From NCBI RefSeq assembly GCF_050947875.1, contig NC_134573.1, positions 35,155,115 through 35,219,114 on the forward strand: a DNA stretch of 64,000 nt, in the 5' to 3' direction. The DNA comes from Dermacentor variabilis (lineage: Eukaryota > Arthropoda > Arachnida > Ixodida > Ixodidae). Position 1 is the first letter of the stretch; the number at the start of each line of letters is the position of its first letter. The position numbers and the translations under genes were made by a program. Under the pieces are notes generated by a model, which did no database searches, was not told the origin of the DNA, and saw nothing but the letters and a program-made list of their open reading frames with translations. Of this stretch, positions 1 to 12,819 are shown one piece after another.

Positions 1-773
1 ATAGAAGAATATAAAGTGAACAACATGAGCAGCAGCCATCACCAGTATGGGGGTGGAGACGAAGTTGGCATGTCAGCTCACTAAATTCGTAGAACCTTGT
101 TGATATGTTCCCGTTACATAAATTTTTTTCCGATGCCAAGGTTTGCAATTGAGAACACAAAAAATGACCCAACAGACTTGCGCTCATTTTTTATTGGTTC
201 ATGCATTCCTGGAAAACACAATTTTTCGGCCCCAATGTTCAGTACGTCACCAAATGACGATCGTATGATACATTTTCCGGCTGCTAGGCTCCATGCAAAC
301 AAGAAAATGCACGAGGAATGCGCAGTCGAGAACAATATATGGCTGCCTGCCGCGACATCTTCACCGCAATTCACTTACCCGCCTGACTCATGTGAAAACA
401 CCAGTGCGCACTCAGCTTCTCATTTTGCACTCAGCTTCTCATTTTGGTGCCAGTGAATCTTCTCCGGGGTCGTCGTATGCGGGATTCACAGCTATCATTG
501 CCAATCCTATAGCGATAAACATCTTCGCCTATCTGTTCACAGTGCATGGTGCCGTTGGAAGCATAGCGCACGCTTATAACAGGCGATAATTGAAATGCGC
601 CACCGTTCTCTACTGCAGACTGCAACTGTATACGTTTTCCGGCCACCAGATCCCATGTGAACAAGAAAAGGCGTGAGGCACGAGTGATTGTGAATGGTAT
701 ATAGCCGATATATAGCCGGTATATGATTGTGGACGTTTCAAGTGAAAATGACAGCAGGCACAGTTTCTTATTC
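1..773. other. Unassigned flank of the Harbinger insertion
   Basis: No gene is recognisable here. A 19-bp unit occurs as a perfect head-to-tail pair at 408-426 and 427-445. A degenerate repeat relates about 270-310 to 628-668; both contain a TTTTCCGGC core followed by AACAAGAAAA. The short open frames on both strands overlap one another and look like chance frames in a repeat. Confidence 0.5.
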
Positions 774-776
774 CAG
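774..776. repeat. Left target-site duplication CAG of the Harbinger element
   Basis: CAG directly precedes the GGGGGCTATT end of the element and recurs at 14437-14439 directly after the other end. Confidence 0.8.
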
Positions 777-823
777 GGGGGCTATTCTGCAAGAGTCCAC
801 CTAGTGGACTGTCCACTTCGGCC
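777..823 (+). repeat. Left 47-bp terminal inverted repeat, Harbinger
   Basis: It begins GGGGGCTATTCTGC and matches the complement of 14390-14436 without a mismatch by eye. It contains its own palindrome, AGTCCAC-CTA-GTGGACT (794-810), and a further GTCCAC at 811-816, so the end could form small hairpins or present repeated protein-binding half-sites. Confidence 0.95.
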
Positions 824-1847
824 TGACGTCATCAGATGCGCGTTCTGTTGTTCTGAACTTCGGCGAGTGCTGACGTCATCAAAAGGGAATCCGAACTTGC
901 ACTAAAATACAGTGGAAGACCGCGTACCCGAAGAGCGTAGTGCCCGGGGCGCCCTGGAACTCACCCGTGACAACGTAAATCGAATGAAATGCCGTTTAGC
1001 CGTTTGCTATTAGTTTCGGTTGTGGTTTGCCGAGTGAAGATACGAGACGAGCTTGGCCGCGTGACTGGTAACAACATAATGTGTCTGAAAATTTTATTTT
1101 CATCATATTTTTGTACGGTATAGCAGCGTTTCACTTTTTTCTGGCATTGTAAACTGCAATTGCTAGTTTGCCACCAGAGGGCCACGTATCGAACCGAAAC
1201 TCAAGATGGCAGCTGTTTGAAATGAATGAAACAGCTGACCACAAACCGTCGCTTACCGAGCATCCCCGTAAACTGACGGCAGCACAGTATGTCTTGTTGG
1301 TAGTTGCTGTCTTGGTGCATTCGCTGACACTAGTGTTGGAACTGAAGCGCAAAATGACAGCGTCTACGCTTGCAGTGAATAGTTGACGCACGATCGTCGG
1401 CCACTGAGCGTGGGTAATCCCTGTAAAGTAGAGGTGGCAGTATGTCGTGTTGATGGTTGCTGTCTCGGAGAGTTCTCCCATAGTACTGCTGAAATCGTTG
1501 TCAATGGACGCGCACCAGACGGTGTATGCCTGGTCGTCACGACTGCGATGCTTCGAGAGAACTTGCAACTCGAATCGCCTCTAGTACCACACCGACAACT
1601 GTATCGTCTGCTGCGTCGACGAAATATGACATTCAACGGTAAGTCGCGGCATTGAACAGACGGCAGTGATGTTGACTGCGCATAATAATCTTTATGCAGG
1701 CCCACAAGTTCAAGAAGAGTGTACTGCAAAGCGTTTATTCATGATGCTGAATAAAAGAGTCCAGTGGCGGTCTGTACGTTTTCCTGAATATTTTCTACCC
1801 CTCTGCAGTCAAGCTTCCAGACGACAGTGTTTGTCCATCACAGCGCC
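824..1847 (+). promoter_or_regulatory. 5' region of the Myb-like gene with two CRE-type palindromes
   Basis: TGACGTCA, the consensus CREB/ATF site, occurs at 824-831 directly after the inverted repeat and again at 871-878. Each lies in a similar context of ACTTCGGC followed by TGACGTCATCA. A third copy lies at the opposite end of the element (14302-14309). Further in, about 1225-1335 and 1378-1490 form an imperfect tandem duplication; both contain a CAGTATGTC...GGTTGCTGTCT-like stretch. No TATA box is obvious. Promoter function is inferred from position. Confidence 0.45.
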
Positions 1848-4800
1848 ATGGCACCACGGGACATTGGCCCTCACATAAACCATCGGCAACAGGAAATTAT
1901 AATCAACTTTATGGAACGAAATCCCCGCTTAGTTAAATCATCAGGAGATCTGGACCCAAAATTCACAGCTCAAAGAAAAAAGGAAATGTGGGAGGAGCTC
2001 GCCAATTTACTAAACGATGCCGGCCCTCCCACAAAGCCCGTGGTGCAGTGGCGTTGCTGGTGGAACAGATTTGTAAGTCGGGCCAGGGCGGACGCAGGAA
2101 ACCTCTCCGCCGAGATGAAGTAAGTAAACCAGGCGTGCATGCGTTACGGTAACATCTGTTTCGAGTGTTTACGCAAACCACATTGCAGGTGTACCGGCGG
2201 TGGACTCCTTGGGGGCGCCAAGGGCCGAGTGCTCGCCCTACTCGGCCCTGCAAGCACAGTACCGGCGCGGCCAGCGCCCTTCGTGAGGAGCCACAGCGAA
2301 GTGAGAATCTCCCTTGTATATTTGTATTCCCTTAGAAAGGCCAGGATTGGCAGTTAGAAACCTTAACCTGTCCTGTTGCCTTGTTTAACTAAGCAGTAAG
2401 GCAGGGCATAATGAGATTTTGTAAATAAAACTAGTAGGCAATAAACAATGCTGGAGCACAAGTTTCCATTACAAATGAAGGCCTTGGAGGCAAGCTGTAC
2501 CTAAATAGAGCAAAGCCTACTGCATTGCACAATATGCTTCACCTTTTGCAACTATTGTGACCAGTGTCTGCATCTCTTAAGCTTAACAATTTGTTTTTCT
2601 TAAATGCAGAGCGACTCCCAGCAACCAAACACCTCAGCTGTGACTGAGGTGTCACAGACAGGCGACACCTCAGTCTCTGCAGCCTCAGAACCTCAGCAGC
2701 AACCACCATCTGCGAGCACCGGCGTCACGGGAAGAAGGTGTACTGCCAGCCGTAAGTGTGTGGTGTAAGAACGTGTATGAACGTGTATGAAAGTGTGTGG
2801 TGTATGTATGTAATTGCGACCTCACGCCAAAAATGTGTGCATTGAATGTCAACATAGCTGTAATAGTGATATAGAAGTTGCTTGCACTGGTCACTGCAGA
2901 TGAAAGGCACCTTGCAGTACTTTATGCATGTGAGACAAACATGTCAAGTGAAGAAAGGAAACCACACAGAGAAGGTATACTCAAGAGAGGTACTACAACC
3001 AACTGATTTTATTGCTGCTTGGTCATTACCAGTGTACACACAGAGGCACAGCAAGGCAAAAAAGAAAGTAAGCACAAAAACCCTGAGCATGTGTTGGTGG
3101 GCTAGTTCGTTAAGCATGATTACAAAGACGGCGCCGAATAAAACAACACACGAAGAAGGGGGACGTGCTGTCTCGTGTCACCCTTCTTCGTGTGTTGTTT
3201 TATTCAGCGCCGTCTTTGTAAACGAAAACCCTGTAGATCACCAAATAAGTTAACGTGGCATTTGCTTGTTCCGTGCACATGTTGACATTTATTTTTCTAG
3301 CTAGGAACCTATACCTCATGACACAATTAAATTATGCAAAGGTTCTATGTGCACTGTGTGTGCACAGTATATGTGTACTGGTTAGTGGTATGTCAAAAAA
3401 TTGCAGTAACCTTCATAGCGGTGTTGTGATGAAGAGACTACGCAAAACCTATGTTTTTTTTAAAATTCGGGACACGATAGATTGAATGCAATGCCCTGAA
3501 ATAAAAGATGCAATCGTTACAAAAATGAGAAAGGAAGACACACTTTTCACATGTGTATAATGTTGCTTGTCCCCGTCTCCCACGGTGTTATCATACATTA
3601 CTTACCGATATGGCCAATTATACACGCTTCATAGCAAGTGTTTAAATGTGAAAGGCACGTAAAGTTTATTTTTCCACGTGGCGTATTGGTTAATAGGAGA
3701 ACTGGAGGCATACAAGGAGCACTTGTTCGGACAGCACTGTAACCTAGTGGAACTGCTCATGAACGCTATACACACAGACACCGAAACAGCACTGAGGAAA
3801 AGGTGTGTCAGCAAGGCATGCCATACATTTTCTGCACGTATATTTGCTATTGCTTTCCTGAAGCAGTAAGATGTGCACCTACTTGTAACGATGCATATGT
3901 GGTACGTCGTTATGCTGCAATATCAGAATTTAACACCATGGCAGTGATTTAATAACCCATTCTTTTTGCTTTTTGGGGGATCAACTTTATGGAACAGGAC
4001 ATGTAGTAACGCACCACTGTAAACTCGTTGACAGCTAGATGCTTGGTAAAGATCGAAGCATTCGCATTGACAAGGCTGTTATGTTTGGAAATTTCACCTG
4101 GAGCCACACGTGCTTTTTTCATTTCATGTAATTTCCTTACAGACCGCAGAGTAGGAATATTACATAAAGGGCAATAACATTTGAACAAAACAAGCCTGCT
4201 CATATGTGAACATGCGGTGCGAGGAGCCCAAGTGGATGTAAAATACAATCGGGTGAGGCGTCTGAGTAATGCATGTAAGAGTCTTGGCCATTAGTGGGTA
4301 TGTTATATGCTATGCGTGTGCTTGAAGGCAACCTCATGTTTCACCTACTCTCAGCTGTGCAGCAGATTGTTTAGCTTTCAGCTTTAATTTGAGTGGTGAA
4401 GAGTCGAACAAACTGAACGCATACTTTATGGATACTCTGTTATTGAATGTTAACGCTACGTATGTTGTACATAATAAGTGCAAATGGATGTTGTATGGTT
4501 CAGATAGTTTGGATATTTAGTAATGAGGCAATACATGAATAAAAAATTTGTCCAGAAAGGTTTTTAACTGTGAGCGGAACAAAGGCCACTGTGAAAAACC
4601 GCTTCCGATGTATGTAGTATTATTGGTGGGCAGACAAACCTAACGCATGGGAGATGCCCGCAAGAAGGTAACAAAAATTGAATGAAGGCAACAACTACAG
4701 CACACTGTGAATGTACACCTGCATGCTTGTATTCATTGAATGTTTGAAAAAATATTGCACACTTTCAGTCATGCATGTGCGATTACCTAGTGGCTTGCTA

Positions 4801-7800
4801 ACAAAGCTCACCTATGCATGAAGCTAGGAGTGTATTCTAGGGGGCCAATGTGACTTCTGTTAAGTGGCAGGGCTTCATATGGAAAACTAGTTTTGGACAA
4901 CTTGCACAAATCTGAAGTGAAATTGTCAAGACTGAAATGCAACAAATGTAATTATGCAAATGCCATGTCACACAACACATACATACAGTCCAGCCAAATG
5001 AATACTTGCACGACATCATGTAATGTGGTTGCTGGCTGAGCACTCTTGAATGGCTGTTTCTCTATACGATGGGTACGGAAAAGAAAGATTAAAAAAGAAC
5101 GACAAACTTCCTATGTACCTGAACTGTGCATGCTATTATCGACTGCTGGGGAATAGGATTTTGTGGGTAGTCGATATATTACAAGAAAGGTTAAATGCAC
5201 AATGCAAACACTGCACTCCACATAAAAGAAACGATGAGCTGCATTAGTTGTGTGGCTGTAAAAGGAACTGTAATTTCCATTTTAACACGCTTCTATAACG
5301 ATTCCAAGGTTTATGCTCCTCATGTGAGACCTTGAAGTATTCCCGTTTCAGGTATGAAATGTATGCACAGTCAAGTACAACATGAAACCTGGTGCAGATG
5401 AATACTTGTATTACGTTTTGCTAATGCTGCCATAATTGCACTGCTCTTCCTTAAGCAGCATAGTTACATTTTTTTAGTCGCGCAGCTTAGAAGCTAGTGT
5501 GTGTCCGAAATTATGCAGGGCCTCCAAGAGCTACATCAAGAGGCCGCTTGCTGCAGCAAGCTGTGGGGGACACCGCGAGAAGAGTCACCCTCGCAGAAGC
5601 GCGCAATGAGCTAGCCGAAAAATTATTGGAGGAGTCCCGCAAGGTGAGATGGCAGTGCTGATAGAGTGTGTACGTGTAATTGAACCCGAGCGAATGAATT
5701 TTTGCCGTAGCCGAGTGCAGATGTGTAGTTGGTGAATAGAAATGAAAACAGGGAAAAAGTTCCTACAATTTAGCATGTTAAGCAAACTAGTAACTCAAAT
5801 GCAGAGACACAAGGAATGTATGTTACGAATGCATGAATCTTCATTATGTACGTAACATTTGACATGAGAAGTATTGACTATTGTCTAGGGGATTCTGGAA
5901 CGTGTTGTGCTTTTCTAGACGGTATGAACATAACTTAATGTGCAAAACAAAGTTGCGCATCACATGCAAGTTTATGCCCAGAAAAGTGGATTGAAGTCTT
6001 GTATCAAGCAGCTTGTAGTGCTTAGGCAGCCGCAATACCTCTTGTCACATGTAGTGCTGTTCAATACATTGTTATTCATGTACGCATAGCTAGCATAAAA
6101 TGTACTGATTTCTGCAATACAAAGTGATGAACCCTTTCATTGTTGTTTTCCTTTCGGGCATGAAACACCCCCAGCGGTTTTTCTTTCTCAGATATTGCAA
6201 ACGAAATGCCAGTTTCTTTTTGTTTGTGCAGAAAGAAAAAAATATGATGCCACCTACAATGGCAAGTGCTCCCTTTCTGTGGTACTCAAATCACTGTCAC
6301 ACAAAAGCAATCTCAAAGAAACGCAGAAACACATCAGTACGTCGACGGCACTGAAAGGGTTCAGGTGATAGCTTATCAGGACCTCACGGCCTCCAGTACG
6401 AGTTTTATACACACTTCTGTAATCAGTTGAAAAGCACTGTGATGCAGCTACATGACATTTGCCAGACATATGGATAAGTGTAGCGTATCGAAACAGGGCG
6501 ATGTTTGTGTGAATTTGAGACACCTCATAATTTTCACACCCCCTCCCCTGACCCCCTTTGGCATGGCTGAGAACCTTTCGTTATGAATAGCAATGTTGCA
6601 CTTGCAACGACCAAAATGCGAGTTACTTTCTCCTGGTGTCAGGGGCCACATCATGCCTGTGACAACAGCAGTATTTCTAGTGGTTGTGCTTCCAAACGTT
6701 GAAGCGTTATTACTGGCACATTCATTTAGAAAACATACATACATTTGACAGAAAATGCCAGATGTGCAAGTGGAACAATACAAAACTGTTTTAACTAGCT
6801 GTTAGTTGCATACCAATGTGTGCATAAGCAACCCTGCATATCACAATGTTGCTTTGAAATTGAGTGCATTTGTTGCTTACCTATCGTCACAAGATAGGCA
6901 CACTCTTAAGTGAGGTAACATTGCATTGTTTTACACTGTACATTTGTCATTCTGTGGTGGTGACCTAACATGTATTGTACATGTGACATTTCATTGATGT
7001 TTGCCTGCTTGCAGCGTTTTCCTGGGTCTTGCACTCTGACCATGCAGTTCTGCTTGTATATGCACTCTGTGAACTTTTCCCGGGTCAAGCATTCTGTTGT
7101 CAGTGGCCCCTGAGACTGTGTCTCGTTTCAAATGTTCTCAAAAAATTTTGCTCTGCTCGCAAATGCATCAAGATGCTATGCATATCGCTGAACATCTGTA
7201 CCCAAGCATGCTTTTCATTCATCTATAACGGCCGCTATAACTGTGCTGTAACCACATATCTAGCAATATCTGAATCTCATGTGAGAGTCCATAAGGTCAA
7301 GCAGCCATTGTCGATTGCTTTGTAGCACTTCATCTTTTTATTATGTAATTTGTGACGTCACATGTGTCCGTAGCAGCACACAGCACATGTAAAAGATTTA
7401 TGCCAATTATGATGACAGAAATCAGCATGGAGCGACATATGATTGCATCAGAAAGTTTTACAAACATGGCGTTGACAAGAACTGAAAAAAAACCGGCAAT
7501 GCTACATAACAAGAGACACGGACGACCAGCGCATGACAATGCGAGGTACAGCTGTAGTTTTTATGAAACGAGACACCCGAGCGCGTTGCTAGTAAGGCAA
7601 ATGAATAGCACCAACAATATCAATACAAATAAACATGTCAGTTACAAAGCAGTGACGGGACAATTAGTAACATATGTGAATAATTACAAACCGCACACTG
7701 TTAATGAACAAGTCCATTACGACTCATCACTGTTACCTGTAGAAATGGGAGGAAATTACACGACATCTAACTATCAATGCAATACATGCTTGCAGGTTTC

Positions 7801-9078
7801 GCAGAGAACTTGGCTAGCACAGGAACATGCATTCCATTTTAATTGTGGATCGAGAGCTATAGTGCAGTAGCAGAAATAGTTGCACCAAAACCTACAGGTA
7901 AAAGGTGAATAGTACAGAGCAGCCAAACGAAGCTACGAAAGCTTTGTTTCACAGAACAGGCTTGCATATGTCCTGCGTCGTGAGGTTGACATTACACAGA
8001 ATGCATTGTTCACTTGTCTATGTATTTAACAATCAGACATGTTGCAGTGCCTACCCAACAGTTCCCCCTCAGAAAACAATACGTTGGTACGTCGTTGCAG
8101 TGATGCAAGCAGTACCGAGATTGAGAGTGCACACATGCAAGTAGGAGTCACATTAAGCACGCACTAGCAAGTTGACGTGATGTGCTGCCATTGCAACACT
8201 TCACCCAAATACGGATGCATTCGGCAACGTCACCATGGCGAAACAGCACTGGATGAAATCTATACAAGAGCAAAGTTGCGCCCAACCTACCACTAGGCAT
8301 GCATTCGATTTCTGCAGTATGTGAAACCAGCTGTCATTCTGCTGACCCAGAGGCACAGGCCAGACTTGCATGCCTGTCAAGTCACACCTGCACCACGCCA
8401 GATGATCAGTCGCCGAGACGCTATGCAAACGCTGCATTAGCCTGTCCAGGCTGGGCCGTAATAGACAAATTAATCACATGCGAATTGCCGCCTGTGCAAA
8501 AAGCACAGTTTTGTGCCGGTGAAGGCTAGCCATGTTCACTTACAATACATGGTTCAAGTGACAACCCCACTAATGGTTCATTAGATTGTCTACACGTTTT
8601 GCATGCCTGGCTTTGACCCAACCATACTCTTGTGTTCCCAGTGCAATTGCATCCAGTGCTGCTGCATGCTGGTAGAGTGAAAGTAGTAGCCTCGTTCTGT
8701 CCGTTACATTTTCGCAAGATTTAATGACAGCAGGTCAGAACGTGGCAGCACGTTTGTTAGGCGGATGTGTACGAAAGAGCCCAAGTTTGGATGAATGTGT
8801 CGGTGCTAGTGGCATTGCATGGCCATGTGTTTTGCCGTCGAAGACGACTACATGTTCAGCAAAACTCTGCCTTTCACAGTAACATGTGTAGAAGCATTGC
8901 TGATGAAAGATTTTTATTGCAGCAAACTGCTGAGCTGCAGGTGCTCAACGAGCAGGTCAGCAGGCTGGCCGACGCCATGGAGCGGCAGGCGGACACCCTG
9001 GAACGCCAACTGAGGCCAATTTCTGAGTTGGCCACAGCCATGGCCTCATTTATTTCAAATTATACGCCACAAATTTAG
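1848..9078 (+). CDS. Harbinger Myb/SANT-like partner protein, four exons
   Basis: This is the DNA-binding partner protein of a PIF/Harbinger transposon, about 230 residues. Proposed exons are 1848-2119, 2612-2751, 5519-5643 and 8923-9078. The donors read GTAAGT, GTAAGT and GTGAGA, each acceptor ends in AG, and the codon phase carries through every junction to a TAG at 9076-9078. Residues 13-90 (RQQEIIINFMERNP, then WEELANLL, then QWRCWWNRF) fit a Myb/SANT-like trihelix domain with spaced tryptophans. The middle is rich in Q, S, T and P. Exon 3 is Arg/Glu-rich. Exon 4 is a leucine-heptad coiled coil (LQVLNEQVSRLADAMERQ), probably for oligomerisation or contact with the nuclease. The ATG at 1848 follows CGCC; an upstream ATG at 1827 is also in frame. 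In this superfamily the protein promotes nuclear entry and end binding of the transposase. Exon joints are my prediction. Introns 2 and 3 show no other gene; intron 2 holds a hairpin. Confidence 0.82.
3121..3220. repeat. Foldback hairpin, 40-bp arms, inside intron 2
   Basis: Bases 3121-3160 are the reverse complement of 3181-3220 with one mismatch, and the loop is 20 bases. Its right arm, starting CCCTTCTTCGTGTG, resembles the right arms of the hairpins at 17671-17778 and 59617-59749, so it may belong to a dispersed foldback family. Confidence 0.85.
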
Positions 9079-11836
9079 TGTTTATTTTTAACTAATGTGT
9101 TTGTATTAAAAGTTTATAAAAATACCAGCATATGTTTCAAGGTTTACTAGTAATGTAGTGTGGCAATATCACAGGTGAAACTGCCCCAGATTATTTTTCA
9201 GCAATTCTTGGAGCAAGTAACATTGAGTGTTAGAGCAGTCTGGAGCAGACATAATTGTATTTTGATGCAATTTGGGGCAGGCCAATGTCAATTTTGGTGG
9301 AATAATGGAATTTACAGGGCACTTCGAAAGCACATAGGTACATTAAAGACCAACACGAAAACAACATTACAGTATCTAAAGAGGCAGCATTGTGCATGTT
9401 TTTCTGCATAAAGGCAAGAGCATTGGCGCCACTATGACCTAACTGCACATTCCCGTGCCAAAGCTGATAACTGCAATGTTATTAAATCATGTGGCGCAAT
9501 CAACGCGGTTACACAGCTTCTAGTTCACGATATGTCACTGCAGACGCAGAGAGCCGTGACCAACTCTGGGCTGGTGAAACTTCTAGCTATTCCAATCTGT
9601 TTTTACCGCAATAGCAATTATATGGACACTGTAGGCGCATTTCTGCCATCGCTGTAGCCGTGATGTTCCAGATTAATTCCAGGGGCGATAACGACGTCGC
9701 CGTGTACTGTATGCTGTAAAGTATGTGCGAGTGAAAGCGTGTGAGGATAGGTCGACGATGCCATTTGACGAACTCAACAGTTAATGAAGTACATTCTAAT
9801 TACTACCTCCCAAGTGTCCGTACATGCGCCGGCCACTAGCAGGAAGCGCTGAAAAGTCCGTTGTTGTGAGCGCAAAAATTCATGTGGGAGGCGCGTTGGC
9901 TAGGTGTGCAGCACGTGAACAGCTGTTCCCCCCTTTTTTTACATAGAATTCGCTCCCTGTTCATGGCACAATCCTCTCCACATTGAGGGACACAAATGTG
10001 TGTCCGCCTCAGACAGAGGAAAAAGCTCGTCATGTTAACGACTTCCAGCATAAATAAATCTCGATGTGTGTCACAATGTAACACACGTAGGAAACACTAT
10101 GGAAGTATTCAACAACAAACTAAAGGGAACATGATGAATATGGCCAATCATTCAAAGAGGTCAATTCTATGAAAAGAATTGTCGCACGACACCATTTGAG
10201 CAAGCACAGTAACAGCACAGCCCACATAGCATGTCTTCCAGTGCATACAGAACAACAAACTGTTGCCACAAAAGTTTGAGTGCTTTCCTTTACAGCTTAT
10301 GCTATCGAAACCTAAGCTGTATGTTAAATAATTCACATGGACATAAAGGAGGTGGAAACTATGGCTTGGCATATGAACTGCATGCATTTTTGGTTTCGGT
10401 CATGAGTGAACATGACCTCGTAGGAGCACATGGAAATACACGGTAATAAGAAGCTTGTCTTTGTCAGCCATGAAACAAAAATCGGACTTTCTCAGTCACA
10501 GCAATACAGGTGACACATTGAGATACACATGATAATGCAACATAGATCGTAACATATCATTTAACCAAATGAGGTGACCAGCGAATTTTGAAACGCACCT
10601 AAAAACAAAAAACTTCGTATGATCAGCCCCACACTGCTTTGAACACAATGCTTAGTTTCCGTTGTAAATTTATTTTCAAAGTTGTGCAACACAAAAGAAG
10701 GGAATAAAATTTAAATTTTGTCAGCCACTCAAACGAGGAACAATTGCGCAAGTTGCACTTTTTAACATGAACCGCATAGTTCGAGTTCGCAAAGGTGTTG
10801 CAAATATGCTGCCAATTTAATATTGTACATCATAAAGCGTACTTAATGTGCAGCAATGCTACGTAAGCTGTTCTTGCAGTCTCCATGCATTACAATTGCT
10901 TCACGCAAACCTTTCGTCTATGTTTTTGAAGAAAGCTATTGCTCCTCAAAAATTAGCAATTGCACACTACATGGCTCATACGAACACTTGCAATAGACCT
11001 CCTTGCTCTACAGTGGTGCAACAGAGTTGATACCAAGTTGAGAAGATTCTGTCAAGGGAAATGCGAGACTGGACCCACTACCACGTCACTGCTATGATAC
11101 TAACGGAATTTCAGAAGGCCGACAGTACAGCAACCATTGAACAACAGTTCTGGATGAAGAATTATTGACAACAAAGAAACCACATGATGCACACGATGGT
11201 GCGGTGATGACAGCATTACGACCACTGCACGTCAACCATGAAATGTTGAAGCTGTGCAGGAAATATGATGACAATGGCCTAACACACACAGCGATATGAC
11301 ATGATGATGGAATTCATGAACCTGGTATGCTGACAAAAACAGGATGACAATGATGTCATCATGAGATCAAAGCCAATGATGGAGATGGTATTGTGCAATT
11401 CTGATTCAGAGATGCGGGCACAATGAATGCAACGGCATGACTGATGTAGGGTAGCAAAGTGGACTAAGTCTGGTTAAATTCCCTGCCTTTCCTTCTTCCC
11501 TTTCTCTCTCTCTGTCTCATGAAATATTGACAGCTGATTTCACGGTACGACGACAATGGCATAGGCAGCAGCACGATATGCAATGGAAAGGCGGTGAGAG
11601 TGATACTGAAAATGACACAAATACGATGAAGTGACAAGAAAGAAATCGCAACAGCATTAGGGGGATGAAGTAATGGCAACATCGCAACTGCATGCTATAA
11701 TGCCATTACGCTATGATGCTGGAATGTTGTAATGATGTGCAACCATTCTTACTGCTCTTCTTTTCTCACTGTTCATGCAAGATGCACGGTGCATTACATT
11801 CATGTACTGCCAACAGAAAGCGAGAACACCACAGCT
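9079..11836. other. Non-coding interior of the Harbinger element
   Basis: ATTAAA at 9105-9110, 27 bases after the Myb-gene stop, is a plausible polyadenylation signal. The rest has no gene that I can support. From about 11040 to 11730 the DNA is rich in ATGATG/TGACAATG words, a degenerate simple-sequence texture. This block separates the 3' ends of the two convergent genes. Confidence 0.5.
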
Positions 11837-12720
11837 ACACATACCCACACTGCACGACACACAGCCACACAGGTGTTGCGTCTCAGAGGCAGTAAACTGC
11901 TAGCTGCAGGCAAAACACAGCACACAAGCAAAACTGCGAGTACGTGTACCCACACTGCACGACACACAGCCACACAGGTGTTGCGTCTCAGAGGCAGTAA
12001 ACTGCTAGCTTCAGCCAAAACGCAGCACACAAGCAAAACTGCGAGTACGTGTACCCACACTGCATGACACACAGGTGTTGCGTCTCAGAGGCAGTAAACT
12101 GCTAGCTGCAGGCAAAACACAGCACACAAGCAAAACTGCGAGTACGTGTACCCACACTGCACGACACACAGCCACACAGGTGTTGCGTCTCAGAGGCAGT
12201 AAACTGCTAGCTTCAGCCAAAACGCAGCACACAAGCAAAACTGCGAGTACGTGTACCCACACTGCACGACACACAGGTGTTGCGTCTCAGAGGCAGTAAA
12301 CTGCTAGCTGCAGGCAAAACACAGCACACAAGCAAAACTGCGAGTACGTGTACCCACACTGCACGACACACAGCCACACAGGTGTTGCGTCTCAGAGGCA
12401 GTAAACTGCTAGCTGCAGGCAAAACGCAGCACACAAGCAAAACTGCGAGTACGTGTACCCACACTGCACGACACACAGGTGTTGCGTCTCAGAGGCAGTA
12501 AACTGCTAGCTGCAGGCAAAACACAGCACACAAGCAAAACTGCGAGTACGTGTACCCACACTGCACGACACACAGGTGTTGCGTCTCAGAGGCAGTAAAC
12601 TGCTAGCTGCAGGCAAAACACAGCACACAAGCAAAACTGCGAGTACGTGTACCCACACTGCACGACACACAGGTGTTGCGTCTCAGAGGCAGTAAACTGC
12701 TTGCTGCAACCCAAACACAG
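11837..12720. repeat. Minisatellite, nine copies of 97/105 bp
   Basis: The mark AGGTGTTGCG recurs at 11871, 11976, 12073, 12178, 12275, 12380, 12477, 12574 and 12671, giving spacings of 105, 97, 105, 97, 105, 97, 97 and 97. The long form has an extra 8 bases (GCCACACA-type). The first three long-short pairs form a 202-bp higher-order unit, followed by runs of the short form. Two sequence variants (GCTGCAGGCAAAAC and GCTTCAGCCAAAAC) also alternate at first. The array ends about 100 bases past the transposase stop. Open frames on both strands here are artefacts of a stop-free repeat. Confidence 0.95.
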
Positions 12721-12819
12721 TGAAGGAGAAAAATTGGGAGTAACTGTAGTCCCACCACACGGAGCACAGTGACGCACATGTGGCGCCGTGCCGGAAGTAA
12801 GCTCATTGTGCATAACTTT

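Noticed and set aside
3121..3220. MicroRNA precursor
   Set aside because: Arms are too perfect and long, and related hairpins elsewhere share only the core. A foldback element explains it better without small-RNA data.
11732..12501. Open frames of 74-111 codons on both strands in the minisatellite
   Set aside because: The repeat unit lacks stops in several frames, so both strands stay open. No start context, domain or gene neighbourhood supports coding.
11837..12720. CRISPR-like array
   Set aside because: Units are contiguous tandem repeats of 97-105 bp without unique spacers, and the window is eukaryotic.
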